Origin: Bacteroidota bacterium
GTDB taxonomy: Bacteria > Bacteroidota > Ignavibacteria > UBA10030
NCBI GenBank assembly: GCA_025455125.1
Contig: JALONE010000018.1
Span: forward strand, 1 to 9,015
Length of the DNA: 9,015 bases
Reading direction: 5' to 3'
In this document: piece after piece, positions 1 through 6,587 of the stretch
Layout of the letters: each line of letters opens with the position of its first letter
Numbering within the stretch: the first letter of the stretch is position 1
Made by a program: the position numbers and the translations under genes
The notes under the pieces: generated by a model
What the model was told of the DNA's origin: nothing
Seen by the model: the letters and a program-made list of their open reading frames with translations, nothing else
Database searches by the model: none

Positions 1-204
1 GTCTATTTTCTCCCGAGCCTCATCCACGGACCGGCATTCAAGCACGAGAACCGCTGAAGGGCGATCTGCGCGAAAGTACAGTTCGCGCACGATTCCTACC
101 TGATGCAGTTCCCACGCGCGGGCAGCTTCTTCTTTCAGCAGCTCTTCTGTGAATGCATTGTCGGGAACGTCGGGGATGTCAGTTTCGAGTGCCAGGATCT
201 TCAT
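1..204 (-). CDS. Small muconolactone-isomerase/YciI-like hypothetical protein (3' end outside window)
   Basis: Reading the minus strand from the ATG at 204-202 gives 68 codons without a stop, running off the window at base 1, so the C-terminus is missing. The product begins MKILALETDIPDVPDN, followed by a charged helix (TEELLKEEAARAWELHQVGIVRE at residues 19-41), then YFRADRPSAVLVLECRSVDEAREKI. This beta-helix-beta-beta order with a RADRP-type turn, an AVLVLEC strand and a DEAR helix start resembles small ferredoxin-like-fold proteins of the muconolactone delta-isomerase/YciI/Dabb type. Many of these are of unknown function, and no catalytic role can be assigned. It has no signal peptide and is presumably cytoplasmic. 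It is divergent from the peptidase operon at 426. Only a weak GGAA lies upstream of the start, next to an inverted repeat at 216-231. Gene reality is well supported by clean coding composition; the family call is tentative. Confidence 0.72.
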   Translation of the reverse strand, partial: MKILALETDIPDVPDNAFTEELLKEEAARAWELHQVGIVRELYFRADRPSAVLVLECRSVDEAREKID

Positions 205-215
205 GGGCGATTCCG

Positions 216-231
216 TTCAGATTGTTCTGAA
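216..231. promoter_or_regulatory. Perfect inverted repeat just upstream of the minus-strand gene
   Basis: TTCAGA-TTGT-TCTGAA has 6-bp perfect arms and a 4-nt centre, beginning 12 bp upstream of the ATG at 204. Its position in the 5' leader of the minus-strand gene would suit an operator or a small mRNA hairpin near the ribosome-binding region. A 6-bp palindrome can arise by chance, so the functional call is weak. The rest of the 205-425 gap is AT-richer than its flanks and shows no further clear structure. Confidence 0.3.
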
Positions 232-361
232 GAGGGAGTTTACGAGATTATTGCAGATGATGTTACTGTCGTTTGATTTGCATGAGGTTCTCACGGATGA
301 CTTCCAGACGTATCTGTGTAATCAGTGTCAATCTGTGGAAATCCTCCTGACAAGACTCGCA

Positions 362-392
362 TTGCACTCCGCCTCCCATTTCCCTACCTTAT
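362..392 (+). promoter_or_regulatory. Possible Bacteroidota-like promoter for the peptidase operon
   Basis: A TTG at 362-364 lies 20 nt upstream of TACCTTAT at 385-392. This loosely resembles the Bacteroidota primary-sigma pattern (TTTG at about -33, TAnnTTTG at about -7, roughly 19-21 nt apart). Transcription would start near 399 and leave a short leader before the ATG at 426. The match is imperfect (the TTTG end of the -7 box is TTAT), and the organism's phylum is itself inferred, so this is only a candidate. Confidence 0.2.
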
Positions 393-425
393 CTCACTTC
401 TTCCGCTCACGTGTTCCGGTGTCCT

Positions 426-2555
426 ATGAAACGCTTCGTCGGCGCTGTTGAGGTCGTCCTCCTGTTTCTCCTTGCCTTGCTCCTCGTCCGATTCATCGGC
501 CCCCCCGCGCCTCCTGCGTCCGCGCAGACCGCGCCGCCTCCGCATTGGTTCGAACAAGGGGCTCCCCCGTGGGATGCGGACCTCGTCCTCCCGGATACGA
601 GCGACCGCATCGCCAACTATACCATGCATGTGCGGCTCGATACCGCGACCAACATCATCAGCGGCTCCGCTCTGCTCGAGTGGCGCAATACCACCGGCCA
701 ACCGCAGCGCTCCTTCCCCTTCCATCTCTATCATAATGCCTGGAAGAACAACCGCTCCTCGTATGCAAAAGAGGGCGGATGGTCGCTCTGGCGTCCCGCG
801 ATGCGTCAGGAGGACTACGGCTACAGCAACATCCGCCGCGCGGTGTGGATCGCGAACGGCAAGGAGATCGATATCACGGGTTCGTTCCGCTACGTCCAGC
901 CGGACGACAACAACTCCGACGATCACACGGTCTGCGAACTCTCAACCCCAACCCCCATCCCCGCGGGTGCGACGCTCGTGCTTCGCCTCGACTTCGAGAC
1001 GAAACAACCGCTCCCCATCTCGCGCACGGGTGCGATCCGCAATTACCATTTTGTCGCGCAGTGGTTCCCGAAGATCAGCGTCTGGTGGAAGGGAGAATGG
1101 AATTGTCATCAGTTCCATGCGCATACGGAATACTTCGCAGACTTCGGCAACTACGATGTGTCGATCACGGTTCCCGACCGCTACGTTGTGGGCGCATCGG
1201 GAGGCGTCGCGTATTCGATCACACCGAACGAGGATAGCACGACGACGCATCGATTCAAGCAGAACGACATCCACGACTTCGCCTGGGTGACATCGCCGGA
1301 TCTTGAGGTGTCCATCAAGCGGTTCAGTCATGTGAAGGCCGACCCGGATGAACGCCGCGACCGGCATCATCCGCTGAAGGAGGTCGATGTGATCGTGATG
1401 ACGCAGCCGCATCGCGCGCACATGGCAGACCGCTACTTCGATGCGACGTTCCAGGCGCTCCGCTTCTACGGCGAGTGGTACGGCGAGTATCCCTACAACG
1501 CCGTGACGGTCGTTGACCCCGCGAACGGAAGCGCATCTGGAGGGATGGAATATCCAACGATCTTTACGGGTGGAACGTCAATGTTCGCACCCCGCGAGCA
1601 ATCTTCGCCAGAGGGAGTGACGGTTCATGAGTTCGGGCATCAGTTCTGGTACGGGCTTGTGGCGAACAATGAATTCGAGGAAGCATGGCTTGACGAAGGT
1701 CTGAATACGTATTCGACCGACCGGGTGATGCGGTACGCGTGGAAGCCGTTCAAGAACATCCGGTTCTATTTCGGCGGTGTCGGGGCAGATGAGTATGTTG
1801 GGATTCCCTGGGTGTTCGATGTCGATGAATCCGGACTCATCAGCGAAACACAGGCGCTTCGTCGGGAGGGGAAGAACGACGTGATGGCGCGCCGGGGATG
1901 GGAATACAATGAGACGTACGGATTGAACTCATACGCGAAGCCGGCGCTCTCGTTGATGATGTTGGAGAACATTCTCGGCGAGGAAATGATGTATCGTGTG
2001 ATGCGGACGTTCCACCACCGGTTCCGCTTCAAGCACCCGACGACCGAGGACTTCATTCAAACGGTCAACACCGTCACGCAAAAGGACCACCGCTGGTTCT
2101 TCGAGAATACCTGGTTCAGCTCCGACCTGTTCGATTACGCCGTCGATCGCATTTCGAATATTGAGCTCTCGCAGCCCAATGGATACTTCACATTCAACGG
2201 AACGCCGGTCGATTCTGCGGCATTGCCGAACAATGCGAAGCGATTCCATTCCGAGGTGATCGTGGTGCGGAAGGGAGAGGCGAAGGCGCCGGTCGAGGTG
2301 CTGGTGGAGTTCGAGGACGGCACCACGGCGGTCGAACAATGGGATGGACAGTATCGGTGGACACGATTCTCATACGACACAGACCACCGCGTGGTCAAGG
2401 CGATCGTCGATCCGAATCGAAAGCTGGTGATGGACATTAATTGGAACAACAACAGCGCGATCATCCGTCCGGCGGGATACCGTTCGCTTTCCGCTCAGAA
2501 GTATGCTGTCGGCGTGCTGTTCTGGATTCAGAACTTCCTGGAGATGGCGCTATGA
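426..2555 (+). CDS. Secreted M1-family zinc metallopeptidase (aminopeptidase-like)
   Basis: The 709-residue product carries the zinc-site motif HEFGH at residues 401-405 and the third zinc ligand E424 in EEAWLDEGLN, giving the HExxH-18-E spacing of M1/gluzincin peptidases. GGMEYP at 372-377 matches the M1 substrate-N-terminus motif (GxMEN type). Y503 in NSYAKPAL sits where M1 enzymes have their transition-state Tyr. The predicted activity is removal of N-terminal residues from peptides. The N-terminus MKRF followed by a long Leu/Val stretch and PPASAQ looks like a signal peptide, with possible cleavage after ASA (residue 33), so the protein should act in the periplasm, outside, or membrane-anchored. 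Residues after about 600 form a beta-rich tail ending in a hydrophobic segment (VGVLFWIQNFLEMAL). ATG 426 is preferred over the in-frame GTG at 411 because it begins the n-region of the signal peptide directly; no strong Shine-Dalgarno precedes either. Its stop overlaps the next start by 4 bp. The family is secure; true substrates are unknown. Confidence 0.94.
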   Translation: MKRFVGAVEVVLLFLLALLLVRFIGPPAPPASAQTAPPPHWFEQGAPPWDADLVLPDTSDRIANYTMHVRLDTATNIISGSALLEWRNTTGQPQRSFPFHLYHNAWKNNRSSYAKEGGWSLWRPAMRQEDYGYSNIRRAVWIANGKEIDITGSFRYVQPDDNNSDDHTVCELSTPTPIPAGATLVLRLDFETKQPLPISRTGAIRNYHFVAQWFPKISVWWKGEWNCHQFHAHTEYFADFGNYDVSITVPDRYVVGASGGVAYSITPNEDSTTTHRFKQNDIHDFAWVTSPDLEVSIKRFSHVKADPDERRDRHHPLKEVDVIVMTQPHRAHMADRYFDATFQALRFYGEWYGEYPYNAVTVVDPANGSASGGMEYPTIFTGGTSMFAPREQSSPEGVTVHEFGHQFWYGLVANNEFEEAWLDEGLNTYSTDRVMRYAWKPFKNIRFYFGGVGADEYVGIPWVFDVDESGLISETQALRREGKNDVMARRGWEYNETYGLNSYAKPALSLMMLENILGEEMMYRVMRTFHHRFRFKHPTTEDFIQTVNTVTQKDHRWFFENTWFSSDLFDYAVDRISNIELSQPNGYFTFNGTPVDSAALPNNAKRFHSEVIVVRKGEAKAPVEVLVEFEDGTTAVEQWDGQYRWTRFSYDTDHRVVKAIVDPNRKLVMDINWNNNSAIIRPAGYRSLSAQKYAVGVLFWIQNFLEMAL
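2540..2543 (+). promoter_or_regulatory. Ribosome-binding site fixing the DUF2339 start
   Basis: GGAG lies 8 nt before the ATG at 2552, inside the last codons of the peptidase gene. The reading frame stays open upstream to 2441, but that extension is simply overlap with the peptidase gene. The GGAG, the ATGA overlap and the hydrophobic N-terminus all support 2552 as the true start. Confidence 0.6.
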
Positions 2556-4912
2556 TCGGTGTCGCGTTCTTTCTCGTTCTCTTCTTCTTGGTCCTTCTGT
2601 ACACCTTCATCAAGGTGATCACGAACGGACGGCGGATCAATGAACTGGAATCTCAGGTTCCGACGATCCTCGACCTGAAGCGTCGTATCGCCGTGCTCGA
2701 ATCAGAACTTGAACGGGCCGCTGGCGTGAAGCTTCCGATTCCGTCACCACCGGTTGTCAAAGAGGCTCCCGCACCTGCGGTCGCAGAGTCGGTCGAATTG
2801 TCGCTTCATGCGGATCCGCATCTCATTCCGCAACAAGCGCGCACCGCTTCGCCTCCTCCTCCTGCCGCGCCTTCGAGGACGCGAGAGGAGTGGGAAGCGT
2901 TCGTCGGCGGAAAGCTGCTCAACCGCATCGGCGCGTTTGCGCTCATCCTTGGCGTCGGCTTCTTCCTGAAGTATGCGTTCGACAACGACTGGATCTCCGA
3001 ATCGTTGCGCGTCATCGTCGGGACCGTCGCCGGGCTTGCGTGTCTGGCGGGCGCGTACCGGACGCACGCGAAAGGATTTCAGATCTTTGCACAAGGTCTC
3101 GTCGGCGCCGGCATCGCCATCCTGTATCTTTCCACATATGCGGCATTCAACTACTATCAGCTCGTTCCGCAGACCCTCGCATTCGTCCTGATGTCGGTCG
3201 TGACGATCCTGGCGCTGGGCCAGGGCCTGCTGTACAACTCGTTTGCCGTTGCTTTGCTTGGATGGGCGGGTGCGTTTCTGACGCCGACGTTGTTAAGCAC
3301 GGGAACGAACAACGAGATCGGGCTCTTCTCCTATCTTGCGCTGGCGAATATCGGACTCCTTGCGGTCCTCTTCCGGTCGCCGAAATGGTATGTGCTGGAA
3401 CCGCTCTCGTTCGGCGCGACGTGGCTCTATTATATTTCCTGGAATGACCAGTGGTACACCCCCGACGAACTCGGCGTAACGGTCTTCTTCGTTCTCGCGT
3501 TCTGGTTCGTCTTCTTCGCCGCGGATGCCGTTCGTTTGATGGGGCTCCGTCGACCGGCACTGCTCACGCAGCACTCGGCGGCGATCGCGAATGCCGTTGT
3601 CGTGTTCTTTGCGCTCTTTGCGATGATCGATCCTGAGCATCATGACTGGATGGGGGCGACGACGCTGCTGCTGGCAGTTCCGTATGCCGGTCTCGCAGTT
3701 GCTGTGCGGCGCAATCCGCTTGCCGACCGGTTCACAGCGGTGCGTAACGACCTCGTTGCGATTGCGCTCCTTGTGATTGCGACGGCCATCGAATTCGTTG
3801 ATTTCGAGACGGTCCGATGGTGGACCATCGAAGCAGCCGCACTCATGATGATCGGTTTCGGCTACCGTCAGCGGATCGTGTGGCGCTCGGCGCTCGTCCT
3901 GCTCATACTGGCGATCGCGCGGTATGTGATCACGGATGGTGCGTTCAGTGCGGAATCGGCGCGTGCGTTCGTTGTTCTCTGGAATGCGCGGGCGGCAACG
4001 GTGCTGGTCCTCGCGCTCGGCTCGGCGTTCGCGGTGTGGCTGCTGCGGCGCGCGCACCCGGAAGACCTGGGAGCTGAACGACCGCGCTTGTTGTCCGGGT
4101 TCGAACTCATCACAACGGTGTTGGCGTTCCTGCTGATCACGATCGAACTCAACGATCTCTTCCGGTCGCTTGCGACCGACCAGCCGTATCTGACGGAAAC
4201 ATCGCTCCTGTTCGTGCGTCTTCTCGTGATCGGAATGACCTGGGTCGTGTTCGCGATCGTGGTCAACGAAGCGGCGGACTGGATGCGTTCGGAGATGCTG
4301 GCGGCAGCATCGGTCTTTCTGGCATTGCTTGGCGGTCTGCTCATCGTCATCCGCGGTGTTTCCTTTGAACCGATCGACGACTTCACACCTCTGCTCAATC
4401 TTCGTGTCGGCTTGATGCTGGTCACGGGGGCGGGAATGGCGTTGCTGATCTCCCGCATCCGTACGCACGCACAGCCGTATGAATGGACGTTGAAGGCATT
4501 GGGTGCGCTTGGTGTCGGCGTGGTCGCGATCGCGTTCTTCCTGCTCACGGGCGAAGCATTCGATCATTACCGGTTGCTGATGACGAACCCAGACCTCTCC
4601 TCTCCCGAACTCCAGCGGCTGCAGAATCTGCAGCAGCTTATCCTGTCGACCGTGTGGCTCTGCTTGTCGGTCCTGCTCATGGTGATCGGCATCTGGCGCG
4701 GACTGCGGATGCAACGCGTGATCGCGTTCGCGCTGTTCGGCATCACCATTCTGAAGATCTTCATCTACGACCTTTCGTTCCTCGAAACGCTGTACCGCAT
4801 CTTCTCCTTCGTCGGTCTCGGGGTCATCCTGCTGGCGGTCTCGTACGCGTATCAGCGGTACAAGGAGCTCATCTTCGGAACATCGTCCACCACGGAGGCG
4901 TCGCCATCATGA
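2552..4912 (+). CDS. DUF2339 polytopic membrane protein
   Basis: The 786-residue product follows the known DUF2339 layout. An N-terminal TM helix (about 2-22) leads into a heptad-like coiled coil (INELESQ...LKRRIAVLESELE, 29-54) and a Pro/Ala-rich linker (61-108). The family signature region follows: REEWEAFVGGKLLNRIGAFA (111-130), then LGVGFFLKYAFDNDWI (133-148). About twenty further hydrophobic helices extend to the C-terminus, whose ILKIFIYDLSFLETLYRIFSF (733-753) and LAVSYAYQRYKE are typical of the family end. The length is within the usual range. The biochemical role of DUF2339 proteins is not established; the size and helix number suggest an inner-membrane scaffold or transporter-like body, but that is inference. 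It overlaps the genes on both sides by ATGA, so translation of all three is probably coupled. It contains no visible frameshift or degraded segment. Confidence 0.92.
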   Translation: MIGVAFFLVLFFLVLLYTFIKVITNGRRINELESQVPTILDLKRRIAVLESELERAAGVKLPIPSPPVVKEAPAPAVAESVELSLHADPHLIPQQARTASPPPPAAPSRTREEWEAFVGGKLLNRIGAFALILGVGFFLKYAFDNDWISESLRVIVGTVAGLACLAGAYRTHAKGFQIFAQGLVGAGIAILYLSTYAAFNYYQLVPQTLAFVLMSVVTILALGQGLLYNSFAVALLGWAGAFLTPTLLSTGTNNEIGLFSYLALANIGLLAVLFRSPKWYVLEPLSFGATWLYYISWNDQWYTPDELGVTVFFVLAFWFVFFAADAVRLMGLRRPALLTQHSAAIANAVVVFFALFAMIDPEHHDWMGATTLLLAVPYAGLAVAVRRNPLADRFTAVRNDLVAIALLVIATAIEFVDFETVRWWTIEAAALMMIGFGYRQRIVWRSALVLLILAIARYVITDGAFSAESARAFVVLWNARAATVLVLALGSAFAVWLLRRAHPEDLGAERPRLLSGFELITTVLAFLLITIELNDLFRSLATDQPYLTETSLLFVRLLVIGMTWVVFAIVVNEAADWMRSEMLAAASVFLALLGGLLIVIRGVSFEPIDDFTPLLNLRVGLMLVTGAGMALLISRIRTHAQPYEWTLKALGALGVGVVAIAFFLLTGEAFDHYRLLMTNPDLSSPELQRLQNLQQLILSTVWLCLSVLLMVIGIWRGLRMQRVIAFALFGITILKIFIYDLSFLETLYRIFSFVGLGVILLAVSYAYQRYKELIFGTSSTTEASPS
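4894..4898 (+). promoter_or_regulatory. Ribosome-binding site fixing the start of the third operon gene
   Basis: GGAGG lies 10 nt before the ATG at 4909, inside the end of the DUF2339 gene. The frame is open upstream to 4483, but that part overlaps DUF2339 completely and has Arg-rich shadow composition. The strong GGAGG and the ATGA overlap mark 4909 as the start. Confidence 0.65.
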
Positions 4913-5901
4913 TCGTTTCCATCCTTCGGACCGGCTGGATGCGGGTCCGAGACAATCTCCGCCTGGTTGCGCTTGCGTGGGGTATCAACCTTGCGATGGC
5001 GCTGGTCGTCGCGTTGCCGTTCCTCAACGAGCTGGAATCGTATCTTGCGCCGACCGTACGCGATGAGGAAATCCTTCTGCGGTTGGACGAGAACTGGCTT
5101 GCGACATTTCATGAAGATCTCAGGTCGAGTCCGTACGCGCGCCTGCTCGATCATTCGGTGCTTGGAGCGGCACCGTTCATCCATCATTTGGACGGAATGC
5201 TTTCCGGCCGGGTCATTTCGAGCATCGCGGACTTCGTGTGGGATTCGGTGACGGGTCTGGAGTTCGCGACGCGGCATCTTTCGCTGCTCGTGGTGCTCGC
5301 CCTCGTGTACGGATTGAGCGGGATGCTGCTCTCCGGAGGATTCCTCGGCGCCTATGCGAGCGCGCAGCGCGTGACGATTGCGGAGTTCATCGCAGACGGC
5401 GCGCGATTCTTCGGACGGATGTTCCGCGTTGCGCTCGTCGGATTCGTATTGTTGTATGTTGTACTCGGCATCGTGGGACCACTGCTGCGGCACGAGATCG
5501 CGTCGTCGACTAGCGGAGATGCATCCGAGTGGACCGCATATCTGTTGTACCTCGCAACGAATGCCGTGCTGCTCATGTTGTTCTGGCTCATCACGCTGGC
5601 GCTGGACTACACGCGCGTCCGGATCGTGTTGGAAGATCGTGGAAGCGTCCTCGGCGCGTTCGGATCGGGACTTGCGTTCGTCGTTCGCAACTGGAAGCAC
5701 ACGCTGAGCGTCTCGCTCGCGCTGGTGGCAGTGACCGTGATGCTGATGGTTGTGTTTGGATTACTGGCGGAGACGTTGACGGTAAGGTCGGCGCCGATGC
5801 TGATCGTTCTGGTGTTGGCGCAGCAGGCGTACATGTTCGCGCGGTCCGTTGTGCGCGCGGGGACGTATGCATGCGAGGTGGAGGTGTTTCGGGCGGTCTA
5901 G
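4909..5901 (+). CDS. Six-TM membrane protein of unknown function
   Basis: The 330-residue product is not recognised with confidence. Visible features are a short amphipathic Arg-containing start (SILRTGWMRVRDNLR), a TM at about 18-38, and a largely soluble acidic segment (40-120) that should lie on the far side of the membrane. TM-like stretches follow at about 124-146, 172-192, 210-233, 264-288 and 296-312. A conserved-looking motif, LDYTRVRIVLEDRGSVLGAF (232-251), precedes SGLAFVVRNWKHTL. It recalls the loop of DUF4013- or glycerophosphodiester-phosphodiesterase-membrane-type domains (DYARVRIVLED...), but this is a resemblance only. It is the last gene of the operon, starting within the DUF2339 stop codon, so its role is probably tied to DUF2339 in the same membrane. 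A repeat element starts 2 bp after its TAG stop and may serve as the operon terminator. Confidence 0.84.
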   Translation: MIVSILRTGWMRVRDNLRLVALAWGINLAMALVVALPFLNELESYLAPTVRDEEILLRLDENWLATFHEDLRSSPYARLLDHSVLGAAPFIHHLDGMLSGRVISSIADFVWDSVTGLEFATRHLSLLVVLALVYGLSGMLLSGGFLGAYASAQRVTIAEFIADGARFFGRMFRVALVGFVLLYVVLGIVGPLLRHEIASSTSGDASEWTAYLLYLATNAVLLMLFWLITLALDYTRVRIVLEDRGSVLGAFGSGLAFVVRNWKHTLSVSLALVAVTVMLMVVFGLLAETLTVRSAPMLIVLVLAQQAYMFARSVVRAGTYACEVEVFRAV

Positions 5902-5902
5902 C

Positions 5903-6038
5903 GGGCTGTTGAAGACGACCTCACCACGAAGTCTCGAAGGCACGAAGAAAGCAATGCGGGAAGATCGTCTTATCTTGGTGTCTTGGTGTCTTGGTGTCTT
6001 TGTGACTTAGTGGTGAATGATTTGATTTTCAACACCCC
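5903..6038. repeat. Palindromic MITE-like intergenic repeat element
   Basis: The outer ends GGGCTGTTGAA (5903-5913) and TTCAACACCCC (6028-6038) are inverted repeats matching at 10 of 11 positions. Inside them, CACCACGAAG (5922-5931), continuing to 5948, pairs imperfectly with the CTTAGTGGTG end (6006-6015) of a longer right arm (5973-6015). The middle (5949-5972) is unpaired. The element has no ORF of its own and fills nearly the whole gap between the operon and the CGGC gene. CACNAAG/CTTNGTG intergenic palindromes are a familiar type in environmental bacterial genomes. A non-autonomous mobile repeat is the likeliest reading. As RNA it would fold into a long imperfect stem and could end transcription of the operon. 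No clear target-site duplication is visible. Confidence 0.7.
5973..6012. repeat. 8-bp tandem repeat (TCTTGGTG type, five units)
   Basis: Three identical TCTTGGTG units (5973-5996) are followed by TCTTTGTG (5997-6004) and ACTTAGTG (6005-6012). The opposite arm of the palindrome has the complementary units CACGAAGT, CTCGAAGG and CACGAAGA (5925-5948). The right arm therefore has two more units than the left, suggesting unit gain by replication slippage inside the element. Confidence 0.85.
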
Positions 6039-6051
6039 GTTAATTATGTGT

Positions 6052-6056
6052 GGAGG
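6052..6056 (+). promoter_or_regulatory. Ribosome-binding site of the CGGC-domain gene
   Basis: GGAGG lies 8 nt before the ATG at 6065. This rules out the in-frame GTG at 6050, which overlaps the GGAGG itself, and fixes the start at 6065. Confidence 0.75.
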
Positions 6057-6064
6057 ATAGAACT

Positions 6065-6511
6065 ATGAACAAGGCAACGAAGGTTGGAATCATCATCTGT
6101 GATCGGTATCGGACCTGTGCGGGGGGGAAATGTCTGCGTGCGATGCGCAATTGCGAAGGGGCGTTCAGCGTTTATAAGGAGAGCGGCGCCGAGCTGGTGG
6201 GATTCACGACGTGCAATGGATGTCCCGGCGGCAACGTCGAGTATGCGGGGGAGGAGATGGTCAAGAACGGCGCGCAGGTCGTCCACCTGGCGACGGGCCT
6301 GCTCGTCGGATATCCGCCCTGTCCCTACATCGACACATTCCGCGACTTCATGCAGCACCGGTACGGCGTGAAGGTCGTTTTGGGAACGCACCCCATTCCG
6401 CGGAAGTATCTCGAGTTGCACACGAAGCTGGGAACGTGGGAAGATCCGTCCTGGAATGAGCGGCTTGCACCGACGATGGCGGACGAAGCGACGCGCGTCG
6501 CATACGACTGA
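6065..6511 (+). CDS. CGGC-domain cysteine-rich protein
   Basis: The 148-residue product has the layout of CGGC-domain proteins (PF08821), small putative metal-binding proteins of unknown reaction. A hydrophobic first strand (VGIIICDRYRTC, 7-18) is followed by cysteines C12, C18, C23 and C30 around AGGKCLRAM and NCEGAF. Next come GFTTCNGCPGG at 46-56 (C50 and C53, the family's namesake turn, here CNGC rather than CGGC), an AGEEMVKNGAQVVHLATGL helix-strand pair (61-79), and YPPCPYID with C86. The spacing and the CPGG signature support the family strongly. The Cys set suggests binding of a metal or cluster, or redox chemistry, in the cytoplasm; no signal peptide is present. It appears to stand alone, with a repeat element upstream and a hairpin region downstream. 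The C-terminal 40 residues (ELHTKLGTWEDPSW...) extend past the core domain and show no motif I recognise. Confidence 0.9.
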   Translation: MNKATKVGIIICDRYRTCAGGKCLRAMRNCEGAFSVYKESGAELVGFTTCNGCPGGNVEYAGEEMVKNGAQVVHLATGLLVGYPPCPYIDTFRDFMQHRYGVKVVLGTHPIPRKYLELHTKLGTWEDPSWNERLAPTMADEATRVAYD

Positions 6512-6528
6512 TCGCGGGTGAAATGTCA

Positions 6529-6548
6529 CCCCGGGAAGACACCCGGGG
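6529..6548. terminator. GC-only hairpin after the CGGC gene
   Basis: CCCCGGG (6529-6535) and CCCGGGG (6542-6548) are perfect 7-bp arms around the loop AAGACA, starting 18 nt after the stop codon. The position suits a transcription terminator, but there is no T-tract on the plus strand, so a classic intrinsic terminator is not shown. It overlaps the palindrome at 6546-6557, so an operator or competing-hairpin role is also possible. Confidence 0.4.
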
Positions 6549-6557
6549 AGATCTCCC
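6546..6557. promoter_or_regulatory. 12-bp perfect palindrome GGGAGATCTCCC
   Basis: GGGAGATCTCCC is fully self-complementary and shares GGG with the right arm of the preceding hairpin. Two further palindromes follow within 40 bp: TCCGCGGA (6575-6582) and TTATCC-C-GGATAA (6584-6596). Such a cluster upstream of a regulated gene suits dimeric repressor or activator binding, but no specific regulator is recognised. Confidence 0.35.
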
Positions 6558-6587
6558 ATGATGTGTTCCCATTCTCCGCGGAATTAT

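Noticed and set aside
411..425. GTG start for the peptidase at 411
   Set aside because: It adds only MFRCP ahead of a normal MKR signal-peptide n-region and has no better ribosome-binding site than ATG 426.
149..451. Plus-strand 100-codon frame across the divergent region
   Set aside because: It overlaps the minus-strand gene, the AT-rich gap and the peptidase start; it has no ribosome-binding site and no domain-like composition.
384..926. Minus-strand frames opposite the start of the peptidase gene
   Set aside because: They are antisense to a clear signal peptide and M1 N-terminal domain, with Arg/Gly-rich low-complexity products.
3293..4714. Long minus-strand open frame (473 codons) antisense to the DUF2339 gene
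   Set aside because: Its product is dominated by His, Gln, Arg, Asp and Glu with no hydrophobic core or motif, as expected for the antisense shadow of a Leu/Val/Ala-rich membrane gene; the plus-strand frame is a recognisable family.
4483..4908. N-terminal extension of the third operon gene into DUF2339
   Set aside because: The upstream residues are Arg-rich and unstructured and overlap DUF2339 fully; GGAGG and the ATGA overlap place the start at 4909.
4852..5700. Minus-strand open frame (282 codons) opposite the third operon gene
   Set aside because: It has the same polar shadow composition and no ribosome-binding site or domain, and it lies opposite a coherent membrane protein.
6022..6050. 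Promoter for the CGGC gene at the right end of the repeat element (TTGATT with TAATTATG)
   Set aside because: The spacing is wrong for the Bacteroidota pattern, and the implied transcription start would fall on the ribosome-binding site.
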